Shown here one piece after another: positions 6,897-12,560 of a stretch of DNA of 12,560 nucleotides. The translations under genes were made by a program, and so were the position numbers. The stretch covers positions 1 to 12,560 of the forward strand of contig DFGG01000031.1 of NCBI GenBank assembly GCA_002371695.1, given 5' to 3'. Each line of letters starts with the position of its first letter. Within the stretch, counting starts at the first letter, position 1. The stretch is from a bacterium UBA3756. Its GTDB lineage: Bacteria; Bacteroidota; Bacteroidia; Bacteroidales; Bacteroidaceae. The notes below the pieces were generated by a model. That model ran no database searches and was not told the origin of the DNA. It saw nothing but the letters and a program-made list of their open reading frames with translations.

Positions 6897-7928
6897 TCAA
6901 ATGGCCCTTTTTAGTTTTCCTAAAACCTTGACAGAGACGGCAAAAAGAGGTACGGGCAATCTGCCAATCAGCCAAAAGAGTAGATTCTGCAAGAGCATAG
7001 AACGGAAACGCAGAATGTCGGACAAACTTTGCGGGTGACAAAAGATATCTCGCATTTCATGATGCGAGAATCCAGGGACGATGAGATGCGCATTCTTTAA
7101 GATATGACAGATGATATAGAAACTATTGAGTTCTAAATTATAGCACATATAGGGCAGAAAGGATTGTCCCCTATATGCCTTGCATTTTTCCTTCAGATAA
7201 TTGAGGGTGGAGGCATTAGCCAAAACCTCTTCCTTATGCAATTGCTCACGAGCCTGATAATGGGACAGCGAACCAGAATGGCGAAGGTAATGGTAGGTGA
7301 CACAGGAAAGGAGGACTGCACGAGTCACTTTTGGCATCAGCTCGTATGTGAAGGCCATATCCTCCCAGTAGTTAGTGTTAATGAAGCGGACTCCAGATTG
7401 CCTCAGAAATTCCAAATCCATCAGGCAATTACACGCAGAGACATGAAATCTACAGACATGGCTGAGGGCATATTCTGCCAATTGCCCATCTCCGGACAAA
7501 CATACATCATCCTTCTGATATACCTCCCTGCGATGAGGGGCTGACAAATCAACAATCTCGTATGAACCATACGCTACTTCTGCCTGATTTTTCACAATTG
7601 CATCATAGAGCAGCTGAATTGTATTTGGCTCTATAGTGTCGTCAGAATCCATGAAATAGAGATATTCCCCTTTGGCTTCATCAATAATTCGGTTACGACT
7701 GTAACCCGCCCCCATATTTTTAGGGTTTGTCACTATATGAATATGCCCACCCCTTGGATGCGTCTGCTGCAATTCCTTAATGACTGCAATAGAGCCATCG
7801 TTTCCACCATCATCAATCACCAAGAACTCTATAGGCTCAAATGTCTGCGCCAGGGCAGATTCCATTGTCTGTCTAATATAATCTACTGAACAGAAAAGTG
7901 GAATTCCTATGGTCACCTCAAAACGCAT
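6897..7928 (-). CDS. Glycosyltransferase family 2, paralogue of the 3238-4272 enzyme
   Basis: A 343-residue GT-A glycosyltransferase. Motifs are EVTIGIPLF (4-12), LVIDDGGNDGS (36-46), MDSDD (93-97) and NYWEDM (186-191). All main motifs fall at almost the same residue numbers as in the GT2 at 3238-4272 (26 of the first 40 residues identical by hand count), so the two are clear paralogues. The hydrophobic C-terminus with basic end (GKLKRAI) is also shared and may attach the protein to the inner membrane. The first loop differs (LFCSVDY instead of VYNVERY), which could alter donor binding. I chose the ATG at 7928; a GTG three codons earlier (7937) directly abuts the stop of the upstream GT4. It is the third gene of its operon. 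Substrate unknown. Confidence 0.92.
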   Translation of the reverse strand: MRFEVTIGIPLFCSVDYIRQTMESALAQTFEPIEFLVIDDGGNDGSIAVIKELQQTHPRGGHIHIVTNPKNMGAGYSRNRIIDEAKGEYLYFMDSDDTIEPNTIQLLYDAIVKNQAEVAYGSYEIVDLSAPHRREVYQKDDVCLSGDGQLAEYALSHVCRFHVSACNCLMDLEFLRQSGVRFINTNYWEDMAFTYELMPKVTRAVLLSCVTYHYLRHSGSLSHYQAREQLHKEEVLANASTLNYLKEKCKAYRGQSFLPYMCYNLELNSFYIICHILKNAHLIVPGFSHHEMRDIFCHPQSLSDILRFRSMLLQNLLFWLIGRLPVPLFAVSVKVLGKLKRAI

Positions 7929-7937
7929 CTGCAACAC

Positions 7938-9089
7938 TTATAACTGATCAAACAACGACTTCCATCTATTGGCAATTTCTTCAATCCGGAACCTTTGCAC
8001 ATTCTGCCGAGCATTACCTGCAAGCCGTTCACGTAAACTTGTATCTTGAATGAGAGCAATGAGGGCCTGCGAGAAAGCATTGACATCTCCATTCTCCACC
8101 AATAATCCGTCTTCTCTATCGTTTATAATATCCTTTGGGCCACAGGGGCAATCGAAGGACACAGCGGCCAAGCCACATGCCATTGCTTCTATAAGCGCCA
8201 TTCCGAATCCCTCGAAGCGGGAACTGAAGGCAAATACGGAACTCTTCAAATACTCATTCTGAATCTGATTTGTCGGGCCATTTAAGCGGCAACGACTCCG
8301 TTCTATCCCCAGTTTGCCAATTAAGGCCTCATAATCCGCACGTTCACCAGATCCAAAGACTTCCAACGTCCAGTCGGGGCAGGCTTTCTCTACTTTAGCC
8401 CAAGCCTGAATGAGCAAATCAAAACCTTTCTGCTTCTCATACCGGCCAACAGCGATAACACGCCTTGCAGTCAGGGGACTCTTTTCTGAAGGAAAAAAAG
8501 GAAGAGCATTTGGAATTGACACTACATGCTCGATTTCGGGCCAAGCTCGTCTATCCTCTTCCGTCAGCACAACAAATCTATCCAAGTCACGAAGATGGGC
8601 AACCAAGTTAGACATCCAGAACCTGGCGAATAAATCCTTCACAAAGTTAGAATCCGAGACATCAAAATTTCGGTAGTTCCTACGGTTGACATGCAATTCT
8701 CCGACTTTTCTGCTGCCATCCTTTATTTTTGAAAGGAAATTGATTTCACGGCGGAGCAAACTGACAGTAATGTCAGGTCGTATGCGCATTAATTCTTTAG
8801 TCAAACGTTTTCTAAAGATATGCTGTTTTCGAAGATATGGCAAGATTTTCCCAAGAAAAGAATAAGACCATAATTCATCAAAACCGATATCAAGATTTAT
8901 CACTCTTATTTTATCTGACAGGTGATAAAAAAAAGGTTTATCCTTTCCGTCGGTAAGGATGATGGTTATATCATAGCCAAAAACATCTGCAAAATAGTTA
9001 GCCTTCTGGCTCAGGACCCTTTCCACACCGCCAGCAATGTATAAACTCGGCGTACAATACACTATTTTTAACGGCTTTTCCATATTCAT
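7938..9089 (-). CDS. Glycosyltransferase family 4, tandem paralogue (second copy)
   Basis: A 383-residue GT-B enzyme. It has KIVYCTPSLYIAGGVERVL (8-26) with the GG-ER loop, RPDITVSLLRREINF (104-118), donor site VIAVGRYEKQKG (211-222; R216, K221), EX7E E293-GFGMALI-E301, and GPKDIINDREDG (317-328). About three quarters of the N-terminal residues match the upstream GT4 at 9086-10255 (57 of 75 by hand count from KIVYC), a clear tandem duplicate that has diverged. The start ATG overlaps the upstream stop (ATGA, 9086-9089). A second ATG two codons later (9083) is better placed behind AAAGGA and could be the true start. It would act as a polysaccharide glycosyltransferase at the cytoplasmic membrane. 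Whether it and its twin use the same sugar cannot be told. Confidence 0.93.
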   Translation of the reverse strand: MNMEKPLKIVYCTPSLYIAGGVERVLSQKANYFADVFGYDITIILTDGKDKPFFYHLSDKIRVINLDIGFDELWSYSFLGKILPYLRKQHIFRKRLTKELMRIRPDITVSLLRREINFLSKIKDGSRKVGELHVNRRNYRNFDVSDSNFVKDLFARFWMSNLVAHLRDLDRFVVLTEEDRRAWPEIEHVVSIPNALPFFPSEKSPLTARRVIAVGRYEKQKGFDLLIQAWAKVEKACPDWTLEVFGSGERADYEALIGKLGIERSRCRLNGPTNQIQNEYLKSSVFAFSSRFEGFGMALIEAMACGLAAVSFDCPCGPKDIINDREDGLLVENGDVNAFSQALIALIQDTSLRERLAGNARQNVQRFRIEEIANRWKSLFDQL

Positions 9090-10255
9090 TCCTTTGATCT
9101 ATACAAATCATCAAACAAATGTACCCACTTTTCGGCTATATGTTCAATACGAAACCTACTGACGTTTATGCGGGCATTCTGAGCCATAACAGACAAGCGC
9201 TCTTTATTCATCATCAATGACAATATCGTTTCTGCCAGGAGATGAATATTACCATTCTCGACGAGGACACCATCCTCACCATCCTTTATAATAGAACGAG
9301 GACCCCAAGGGCAATCAAAAGACACCACAGGCAACCCACAAGCCATTGCTTCTATGATGCCCATTCCAAAGCCCTCATATCTGGAACTACAAACAAAAAG
9401 CGAAGCCGAAAGATATTCTTTAAAAACATCCGGAATACTGCCATTCAGTCTGCATCGGCTCCTATCCAAGCCTAACTTTTCAGCCAACCGTTCATATTGC
9501 CGTTTTGAACCATCGCCATAAATATCCAACGACCACCCCTCAGTCTTATTTTCAATCTCCGACCATGCACGCAACAGCATGTCATATCCTTTCTCATCAA
9601 AATATCTCCCGACTGCTATTACACGCTTTTGTTGTAAGGAACTGACAGAAGTTGGCAAAAAGGGAAGAGGGTTAGGGATGACTACTACATCGGGAACTTC
9701 TGCCCAAGCATGACGGTCGCACTCTGTCAAAACCACAAATCGATCCAGCTTAATGATCTTATCCAGTAACCCGGCTTTCCAAAATCTTGAAAAGAGATCC
9801 TTCAAAGGATTTGTTCTATTAGGCATAAAATTGCGGTAATGAGCCCGGTTTATATGAATCTCACCAATCTTCTGGCTACCATCCTTTATGTCAGAAATAA
9901 AATTAATCTCACGTCGCAATAAGCTAACCGTAAAATCAGGCCTTATTCTGAACAGTTCATCTGCAAGTAATTTCTTATATCTCCTTTGCCTGTATAAATA
10001 GCGAATAATTTTTGCAAAAAAAGAACAATTCCAGAGCGTTTCAAAACCAATATCGAGATTGACAACATGAACCTTTTCTGAAAGCGGAAAGAAATAAGGC
10101 TTTCCCTTTCCATCAGTCAGAATAATTGTGATATCATATCCCAAAACATCTGCAAAATAATTCGCCTTTAGAGTCAATACGCGTTCGACCCCACCCGCCA
10201 TATAGAGAGAAGGGGTGCAATACACTATTTTATATCGTCTGCCATCTGTTGCCAC
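9086..10255 (-). CDS. Glycosyltransferase family 4, first gene of central operon
   Basis: A 389-residue GT-B enzyme. KIVYCTPSLYMAGGVERVL lies at 9-27, RPDFTVSLLRREINF at 105-119, donor site VIAVGRYFDEKG at 212-223 (R217, K222), EX7E at E294-GFGMGII-E302, and GPRSIIKDGEDG at 318-329. All catalytic positions are kept. The only usable start is a GTG at 10255: an in-frame TAA lies four codons upstream, and the first beta strand begins at codon 9, so a later start would cut the fold. The -7 box is only 4 bases before this GTG, so the messenger may be leaderless or nearly so. It heads the operon 10255 to 5417 and diverges from gtrA. It is paired with its downstream duplicate through an ATGA overlap. 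The sugar specificity is unknown. Confidence 0.92.
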   Translation of the reverse strand: MATDGRRYKIVYCTPSLYMAGGVERVLTLKANYFADVLGYDITIILTDGKGKPYFFPLSEKVHVVNLDIGFETLWNCSFFAKIIRYLYRQRRYKKLLADELFRIRPDFTVSLLRREINFISDIKDGSQKIGEIHINRAHYRNFMPNRTNPLKDLFSRFWKAGLLDKIIKLDRFVVLTECDRHAWAEVPDVVVIPNPLPFLPTSVSSLQQKRVIAVGRYFDEKGYDMLLRAWSEIENKTEGWSLDIYGDGSKRQYERLAEKLGLDRSRCRLNGSIPDVFKEYLSASLFVCSSRYEGFGMGIIEAMACGLPVVSFDCPWGPRSIIKDGEDGVLVENGNIHLLAETILSLMMNKERLSVMAQNARINVSRFRIEHIAEKWVHLFDDLYRSKE

Positions 10256-10259
10256 GATG

Positions 10260-10295
10260 CAAATTTACGAAAAAAAAGGGAAATAGCTTTGCAAA
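10260..10295 (-). promoter_or_regulatory. Promoter for the central minus-strand operon
   Basis: On the reverse strand TAAATTTG (10267-10260) is a full -7 match. The nearest TTTG upstream is at 10295-10292, spaced 24 bases rather than 19-21, so the -33 contact is suboptimal. The -7 box lies so close to the GTG at 10255 that transcription would begin at or near the start codon. Confidence 0.55.
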
Positions 10296-10318
10296 ATGCA
10301 AGAAAATAGCTAATTTTG
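10288..10318 (+). promoter_or_regulatory. Bacteroidetes-type promoter for the GtrA gene
   Basis: TTTG (10288-10291), 19 bases, then TAATTTTG (10311-10318) is a full consensus match. It is followed after 21 bases by the ATG at 10340. The -33 box forms the left half of the palindrome TTTGCAAA, whose right half is the -33 candidate of the divergent promoter. Confidence 0.8.
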
Positions 10319-10322
10319 CAAA
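10288..10322. repeat. 10-bp inverted repeat spanning the gtrA promoter
   Basis: TTTGCAAAAT (10288-10297) and ATTTTGCAAA (10313-10322) are perfect reverse complements with a 15-base spacer. Each arm contains the palindrome TTTGCAAA, and they cover the -33 and -7 boxes respectively, with centres 27 bases apart. It could be a regulator site or a by-product of promoter sequence symmetry. Confidence 0.6.
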
Positions 10323-10339
10323 AAATATCCATCTGGACA

Positions 10340-10720
10340 ATGATAGAACGTGAAAAAATAATAGAATTCATACGCTTTGGTATCGTTGGCTGTATAGCCA
10401 TTGCCATCCAGTATACCATCTACCTGCTGCTGATAGACTATATGAATGAGTCGGTGGCCAACACGATTGGATACATTATCAGTTTCTGCTGTAACTTCAT
10501 GCTGACAACCTACTTTACCTTTAAGGTGAAACCCAACAAGAAGAAGGCCGGTGGGTTTGCACTCAGCCATCTGATAAACTGGGGCATCCAAACTGCGCTT
10601 CTGAACTTCTTTATCTGGGTGGGCGTAGACAAGATATGGGCACCATGGCCAATGTATGCCATCAGTGCTCCCATCAATTTCCTGTTCGTCAGGTTTTTCG
10701 TGAAGACGAAAGGAAATTAA
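10340..10720 (+). CDS. GtrA family membrane protein
   Basis: A 126-residue small polytopic inner-membrane protein, the usual size for GtrA. Four hydrophobic segments are visible at about 11-31, 36-57, 74-96 and 101-120. The IRFGIVGCIAIAIQY and CNFMLTTYFTF stretches are typical of the family. GtrA-type proteins are thought to flip undecaprenyl-phosphate-linked monosaccharides, usually together with a GT2 partner (GtrB), so the flipped sugar can modify a surface glycan in the periplasm. The ATG at 10340 is preferred over an in-frame TTG at 10316, which falls inside the -7 box. It is transcribed alone from its own promoter. Its TAA overlaps the stop of the convergent GT4 within TTAA (10717-10720). 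No adjacent GtrB is evident, so the partner must be one of the GT2 enzymes nearby or a distant gene. Confidence 0.88.
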   Translation: MIEREKIIEFIRFGIVGCIAIAIQYTIYLLLIDYMNESVANTIGYIISFCCNFMLTTYFTFKVKPNKKKAGGFALSHLINWGIQTALLNFFIWVGVDKIWAPWPMYAISAPINFLFVRFFVKTKGN

Positions 10721-11853
10721 GCCTCGTCGATGACTTTCTTCATCTGAATCTTCCAGGTCAGATGCTCTACGGTCCTGCGGATGTCCTGTGGCTGGAAATT
10801 GTGGGTATCTATGAAATCCAATATCTGCCGGACATTGATAGGCGATTCATCAGGTAATGCTTTCAGTACGTAAGGCTGATGGTCGAAATCGCTATCAGTT
10901 TCAGAGTAGATAAAGGGGATGCCACGCGTGGCGTATTCACGATTCTTCAGGGTCTTGATCACCGTTATACCACTACGATGACGCCCCAAACTGCCAATGG
11001 CGAAACAGCTCTGATTGAAGACTCTATCAAGTTCTTCGCCAAACAGCTGACCATGGAAGATCACCTTATCCTGTATACCATAACGCTCAATGATGGACTT
11101 GAAGCCTTCCACCTTCCCAGAATCTCCATTCATATCAAAAGGATGCACACCTCCAACCACATGGAAGAACACTTGGCGTGGATTTGGAGTGTTTTTATAA
11201 TACTCCCCAAGTCCTGCCATCAAACGGTCGAAGCCATGCCAGATATGAACCTCGGCCACTCCAATAAGGTGTATCTCATCACCTTGCGACTGATACTGGT
11301 GGACGGGAATGCTATCGAAATCAACGCCATTGCTAATTCGAATCGTACGCTGTCCAAAGATTGTATCTGCGTCAGAAAAAGTGACGATAGCCGACATCTC
11401 CTTAGACAATCTGTCGCGGAACAGCTGATCGACCTTCAGACCCATTCTTACAGCAAATGGAAAAGTGGCAAATTCTTGATCGTAAGGATATGTGGGAATC
11501 TCCGTCACGGACTTGATGCCAAGTTTTCCCAGTTTTCTGAAAAAGCGTATCAGAAAGGGATTTGCATTTTGGAAGCATCGGGCATAGACAAACTGGATAC
11601 CCGTCTGTTTGCAATAATCAACAATAGGGTCATAATCCATGCGCTGGCGTATTCCTGCCAATCGGCCAGCACCATAATCCTGTATGACTGTATCGTCAAT
11701 ATAGCGACAACGGTGTCCGTTTTCAGCAAAACCATAGTAACAGAGATGCACTTCGTGGCCACCTTCCCGGAGTCCCTTTACTTGATAGTGTATCTTCTTA
11801 CTGATTCCGCTAACATCGGAAAACCCATGATAAACAAGAAATAATATCTTCAT
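10717..11853 (-). CDS. Divergent GT4-like glycosyltransferase
   Basis: A 378-residue GT-B fold protein. The N-terminal strand is MKILFLVYHG with SDVSGISKKI (12-21) as the glycine-type loop. The linker strand TIRISNGVDF (170-179) matches the inter-domain 'I-NG-D' motif of GT4 enzymes. The donor domain reads LIGVAEVHIWHGFDRL (196-211) and LKNREYATRGIPF (302-314). Here E306 fits the second Glu of the EX7E motif, the first Glu is missing, and the Arg/Lys pair of the donor loop is not obvious. From memory, a Bacteroides subgroup shares the LKxREYxARGxPF style, so this is probably a family variant and not decay. It is monocistronic, divergent from the acyltransferase and convergent with gtrA. A sugar-transfer role in the same glycan is inferred. 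Confidence 0.82.
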   Translation of the reverse strand: MKILFLVYHGFSDVSGISKKIHYQVKGLREGGHEVHLCYYGFAENGHRCRYIDDTVIQDYGAGRLAGIRQRMDYDPIVDYCKQTGIQFVYARCFQNANPFLIRFFRKLGKLGIKSVTEIPTYPYDQEFATFPFAVRMGLKVDQLFRDRLSKEMSAIVTFSDADTIFGQRTIRISNGVDFDSIPVHQYQSQGDEIHLIGVAEVHIWHGFDRLMAGLGEYYKNTPNPRQVFFHVVGGVHPFDMNGDSGKVEGFKSIIERYGIQDKVIFHGQLFGEELDRVFNQSCFAIGSLGRHRSGITVIKTLKNREYATRGIPFIYSETDSDFDHQPYVLKALPDESPINVRQILDFIDTHNFQPQDIRRTVEHLTWKIQMKKVIDEA

Positions 11854-11869
11854 TTAGTATATTTTTTGG

Positions 11870-11902
11870 CAAAATTATAAAAAATATTTGGAATTATGCA
11901 AG
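11870..11902 (-). promoter_or_regulatory. Promoter for the divergent GT4-like gene
   Basis: On the reverse strand TAATTTTG (11877-11870) is a full -7 match. CTTG (11902-11899), one base off TTTG, lies 21 bases upstream. The start codon at 11853 follows after 16 bases of A/T-rich leader. The element interlocks with the opposite-strand promoter at 11887-11918. Confidence 0.65.
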
Positions 11903-11918
11903 AATCTTCGTATTTTTG
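11887..11918 (+). promoter_or_regulatory. Bacteroidetes-type promoter for the acyltransferase
   Basis: TTTG (11887-11890), 20 bases, then TATTTTTG (11911-11918) is a full consensus match, 17 bases before the ATG at 11936. Its -33 box sits between the -33 and -7 boxes of the divergent promoter. Confidence 0.78.
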
Positions 11919-11935
11919 CAGAAATAAATCAAAAA

Positions 11936-12526
11936 ATGAACAACGAAAGCATCAGGGAGAACTTGAAAGGCAATCCGAGGCTGAAGAGACTGATTGACGG
12001 AATGATAATGAACCAGATTCAGACGCGTCCCCGGTGGTTTGTCCGTATGCTGGCTCCACTCTATCAGCACAGGGGAAAGCACAGTGTCATCCACAGTTCG
12101 GTAAGGATGGATACCCCACCCTACAGAAAGTTCTCTTTGGGCAATTACAGTGTTGTCGAGTCTTTCTGCTGCATCAACAATGCTGTGGGTGACGTCATCA
12201 TAGGCAACCATACCCGAGTGGGAATCCACAACACGATCATTGGACCTGTCAAGATAGGAAATCACGTGAACCTGGCACAAGGAATCACGGTGACAGCACT
12301 GAACCATAACTTCTCTGACCCGAACAAGCGAATCGATGAGCAGGGCATTTCGACGACTCCCGTCACCATCGGAGATGATATCTGGATAGGTGCCAATGCT
12401 GTCATATTGCCAGGCGTTACCATTGGAAATCATTCTGTTATAGCTGCAGGGGCTGTGGTTACCAAAGATGTTCCTCCTCACTCGCTTGCCGCAGGCGTTC
12501 CTGCCAAAATCATTAAGACGATATGA
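11936..12526 (+). CDS. Hexapeptide-repeat acyltransferase (sugar O-acetyltransferase type)
   Basis: A 196-residue left-handed beta-helix acyltransferase, probably moving acetyl from acetyl-CoA to a sugar hydroxyl or amine of the glycan or its precursor in the cytoplasm. A helical N-terminus (about 1-48) is followed by imperfect hexapeptide repeats from about 66 ([41 protein letters not shown]). The loop [10 protein letters not shown] (121-130) carries H124, the likely catalytic His. The closing coils [32 protein letters not shown] end in [10 protein letters not shown], the usual CoA-binding tail of the maltose/galactoside/WbbJ-type enzymes. The ATG at 11936 is used because the in-frame TTG at 11888 lies within the -33 box. 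It starts a plus-strand operon: its TGA overlaps the next ATG (ATGA, 12523-12526). The acceptor is unknown. Confidence 0.92.
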   Translation: MNNESIRENLKGNPRLKRLIDGMIMNQIQTRPRWFVRMLAPLYQHRGKHSVIHSSVRMDTPPYRKFSLGNYSVVESFCCINNAVGDVIIGNHTRVGIHNTIIGPVKIGNHVNLAQGITVTALNHNFSDPNKRIDEQGISTTPVTIGDDIWIGANAVILPGVTIGNHSVIAAGAVVTKDVPPHSLAAGVPAKIIKTI

Positions 12527-12560
12527 GAATAGGCATAGAGGCACAGAGAATTTTCCGGAA
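12523..12560 (+). CDS. Glycosyltransferase family 4, N-terminal fragment (runs off right edge)
   Basis: An ATG overlapping the acyltransferase stop opens a frame [12 protein letters not shown] that is still open at the window end. This N-terminus is the one I associate with a group of GT-B family 4 glycosyltransferases in Bacteroides/Prevotella capsule loci, where I, G and the 'EAQRIFR' loop start the first Rossmann fold. The four-base overlap implies translational coupling, so acylation and a glycosyl transfer step would be made together. Only 12 codons are visible, so the family call rests on recognition of the opening motif. Confidence 0.65.
   Translation, partial: MRIGIEAQRIFR

Noticed and set aside
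10316..10339. TTG start adding eight residues to GtrA
   Set aside because: The TTG is part of the -7 box, so it would precede the transcript start.
10879..11844. A 321-codon open frame on the plus strand opposite the GT4-like gene
   Set aside because: It lies entirely antisense to a gene with recognisable GT-B motifs and a promoter, its translation shows no known domain, and it has no promoter of its own.
11894..12544. A 216-codon minus-strand frame opposite the acyltransferase
   Set aside because: It is a mirror frame of the repetitive hexapeptide coding sequence. No family features are visible and it would cross the divergent promoter region.
1..12560. CRISPR arrays, tRNA genes, insertion sequences or invertible promoter repeats
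   Set aside because: No regularly spaced repeats, cloverleaf-like sequences, transposase or recombinase frames were seen; the inverted repeats present are short and sit on promoter boxes with no gene between the arms.

Overview
The window is a stretch of a surface-polysaccharide (capsule, exopolysaccharide or O-antigen) biosynthesis locus from a member of the Bacteroidales, most likely a Prevotella/Segatella-like organism. This placement rests on four things. Recurrent promoters of the Bacteroidetes type (TTTG, 19-21 nt, TAnnTTTG) sit in front of the operons. Leaders are A/T-rich, and Shine-Dalgarno sites are mostly absent. A fragment of the PD-(D/E)XK/AAA-ATPase-like family, common in Bacteroidales, is present. 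The glycosyltransferases (GTs) resemble those of Bacteroides/Prevotella capsule loci. The exact species cannot be named from the sequence.

Layout, left to right. (a) 1-4272, minus strand: an operon read right to left as GT2 (3238-4272), GT4 (2082-3230), GT4 (961-2085), GT2 (104-949), then the first 20 codons of another GT2 running off the left edge (1-62). (b) 4398-5420, plus strand: a single GT2 with its own promoter, lying as an island between two minus-strand operons. (c) 5417-10255, minus strand: GT4 (9086-10255), its tandem paralogue GT4 (7938-9089), GT2 (6897-7928), a truncated nuclease-family remnant (6570-6827) behind its own promoter, and GT4 (5417-6556). (d) 10340-10720, plus strand: a small GtrA-type membrane protein. 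(e) 10717-11853, minus strand: a divergent GT4-like enzyme. (f) 11936-12526, plus strand: a hexapeptide-repeat acyltransferase, translationally coupled (ATGA) to a GT4 whose first 12 codons are present (12523-12560).

Together there are ten complete and two partial glycosyltransferases, one acyltransferase and one GtrA-type protein. They would build and acetylate the repeat unit of a complex glycan on a lipid carrier at the cytoplasmic face of the inner membrane. No flippase (Wzx), polymerase (Wzy), chain-length regulator or nucleotide-sugar enzyme is inside the window, so the rest of the pathway must lie elsewhere. The structure of the glycan cannot be deduced.

Architecture: the three divergent gene pairs have compact, partly interlocking promoters, two of them with perfect 10-bp inverted repeats. 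Both convergent pairs overlap by four bases at their stop codons. Base composition looks mosaic by eye: GC-richer at 100-3240 and 10340-12530, AT-richer between. I found no tRNA, rRNA, CRISPR array, insertion sequence or convincing terminator, and no gene-free stretch longer than about 125 bases. I found no convincing wholly new system. The most notable points are the promoter architecture, the duplicated GT modules, an Arg-to-Ser change in the donor site of one GT4, and the nuclease remnant with an intact promoter.
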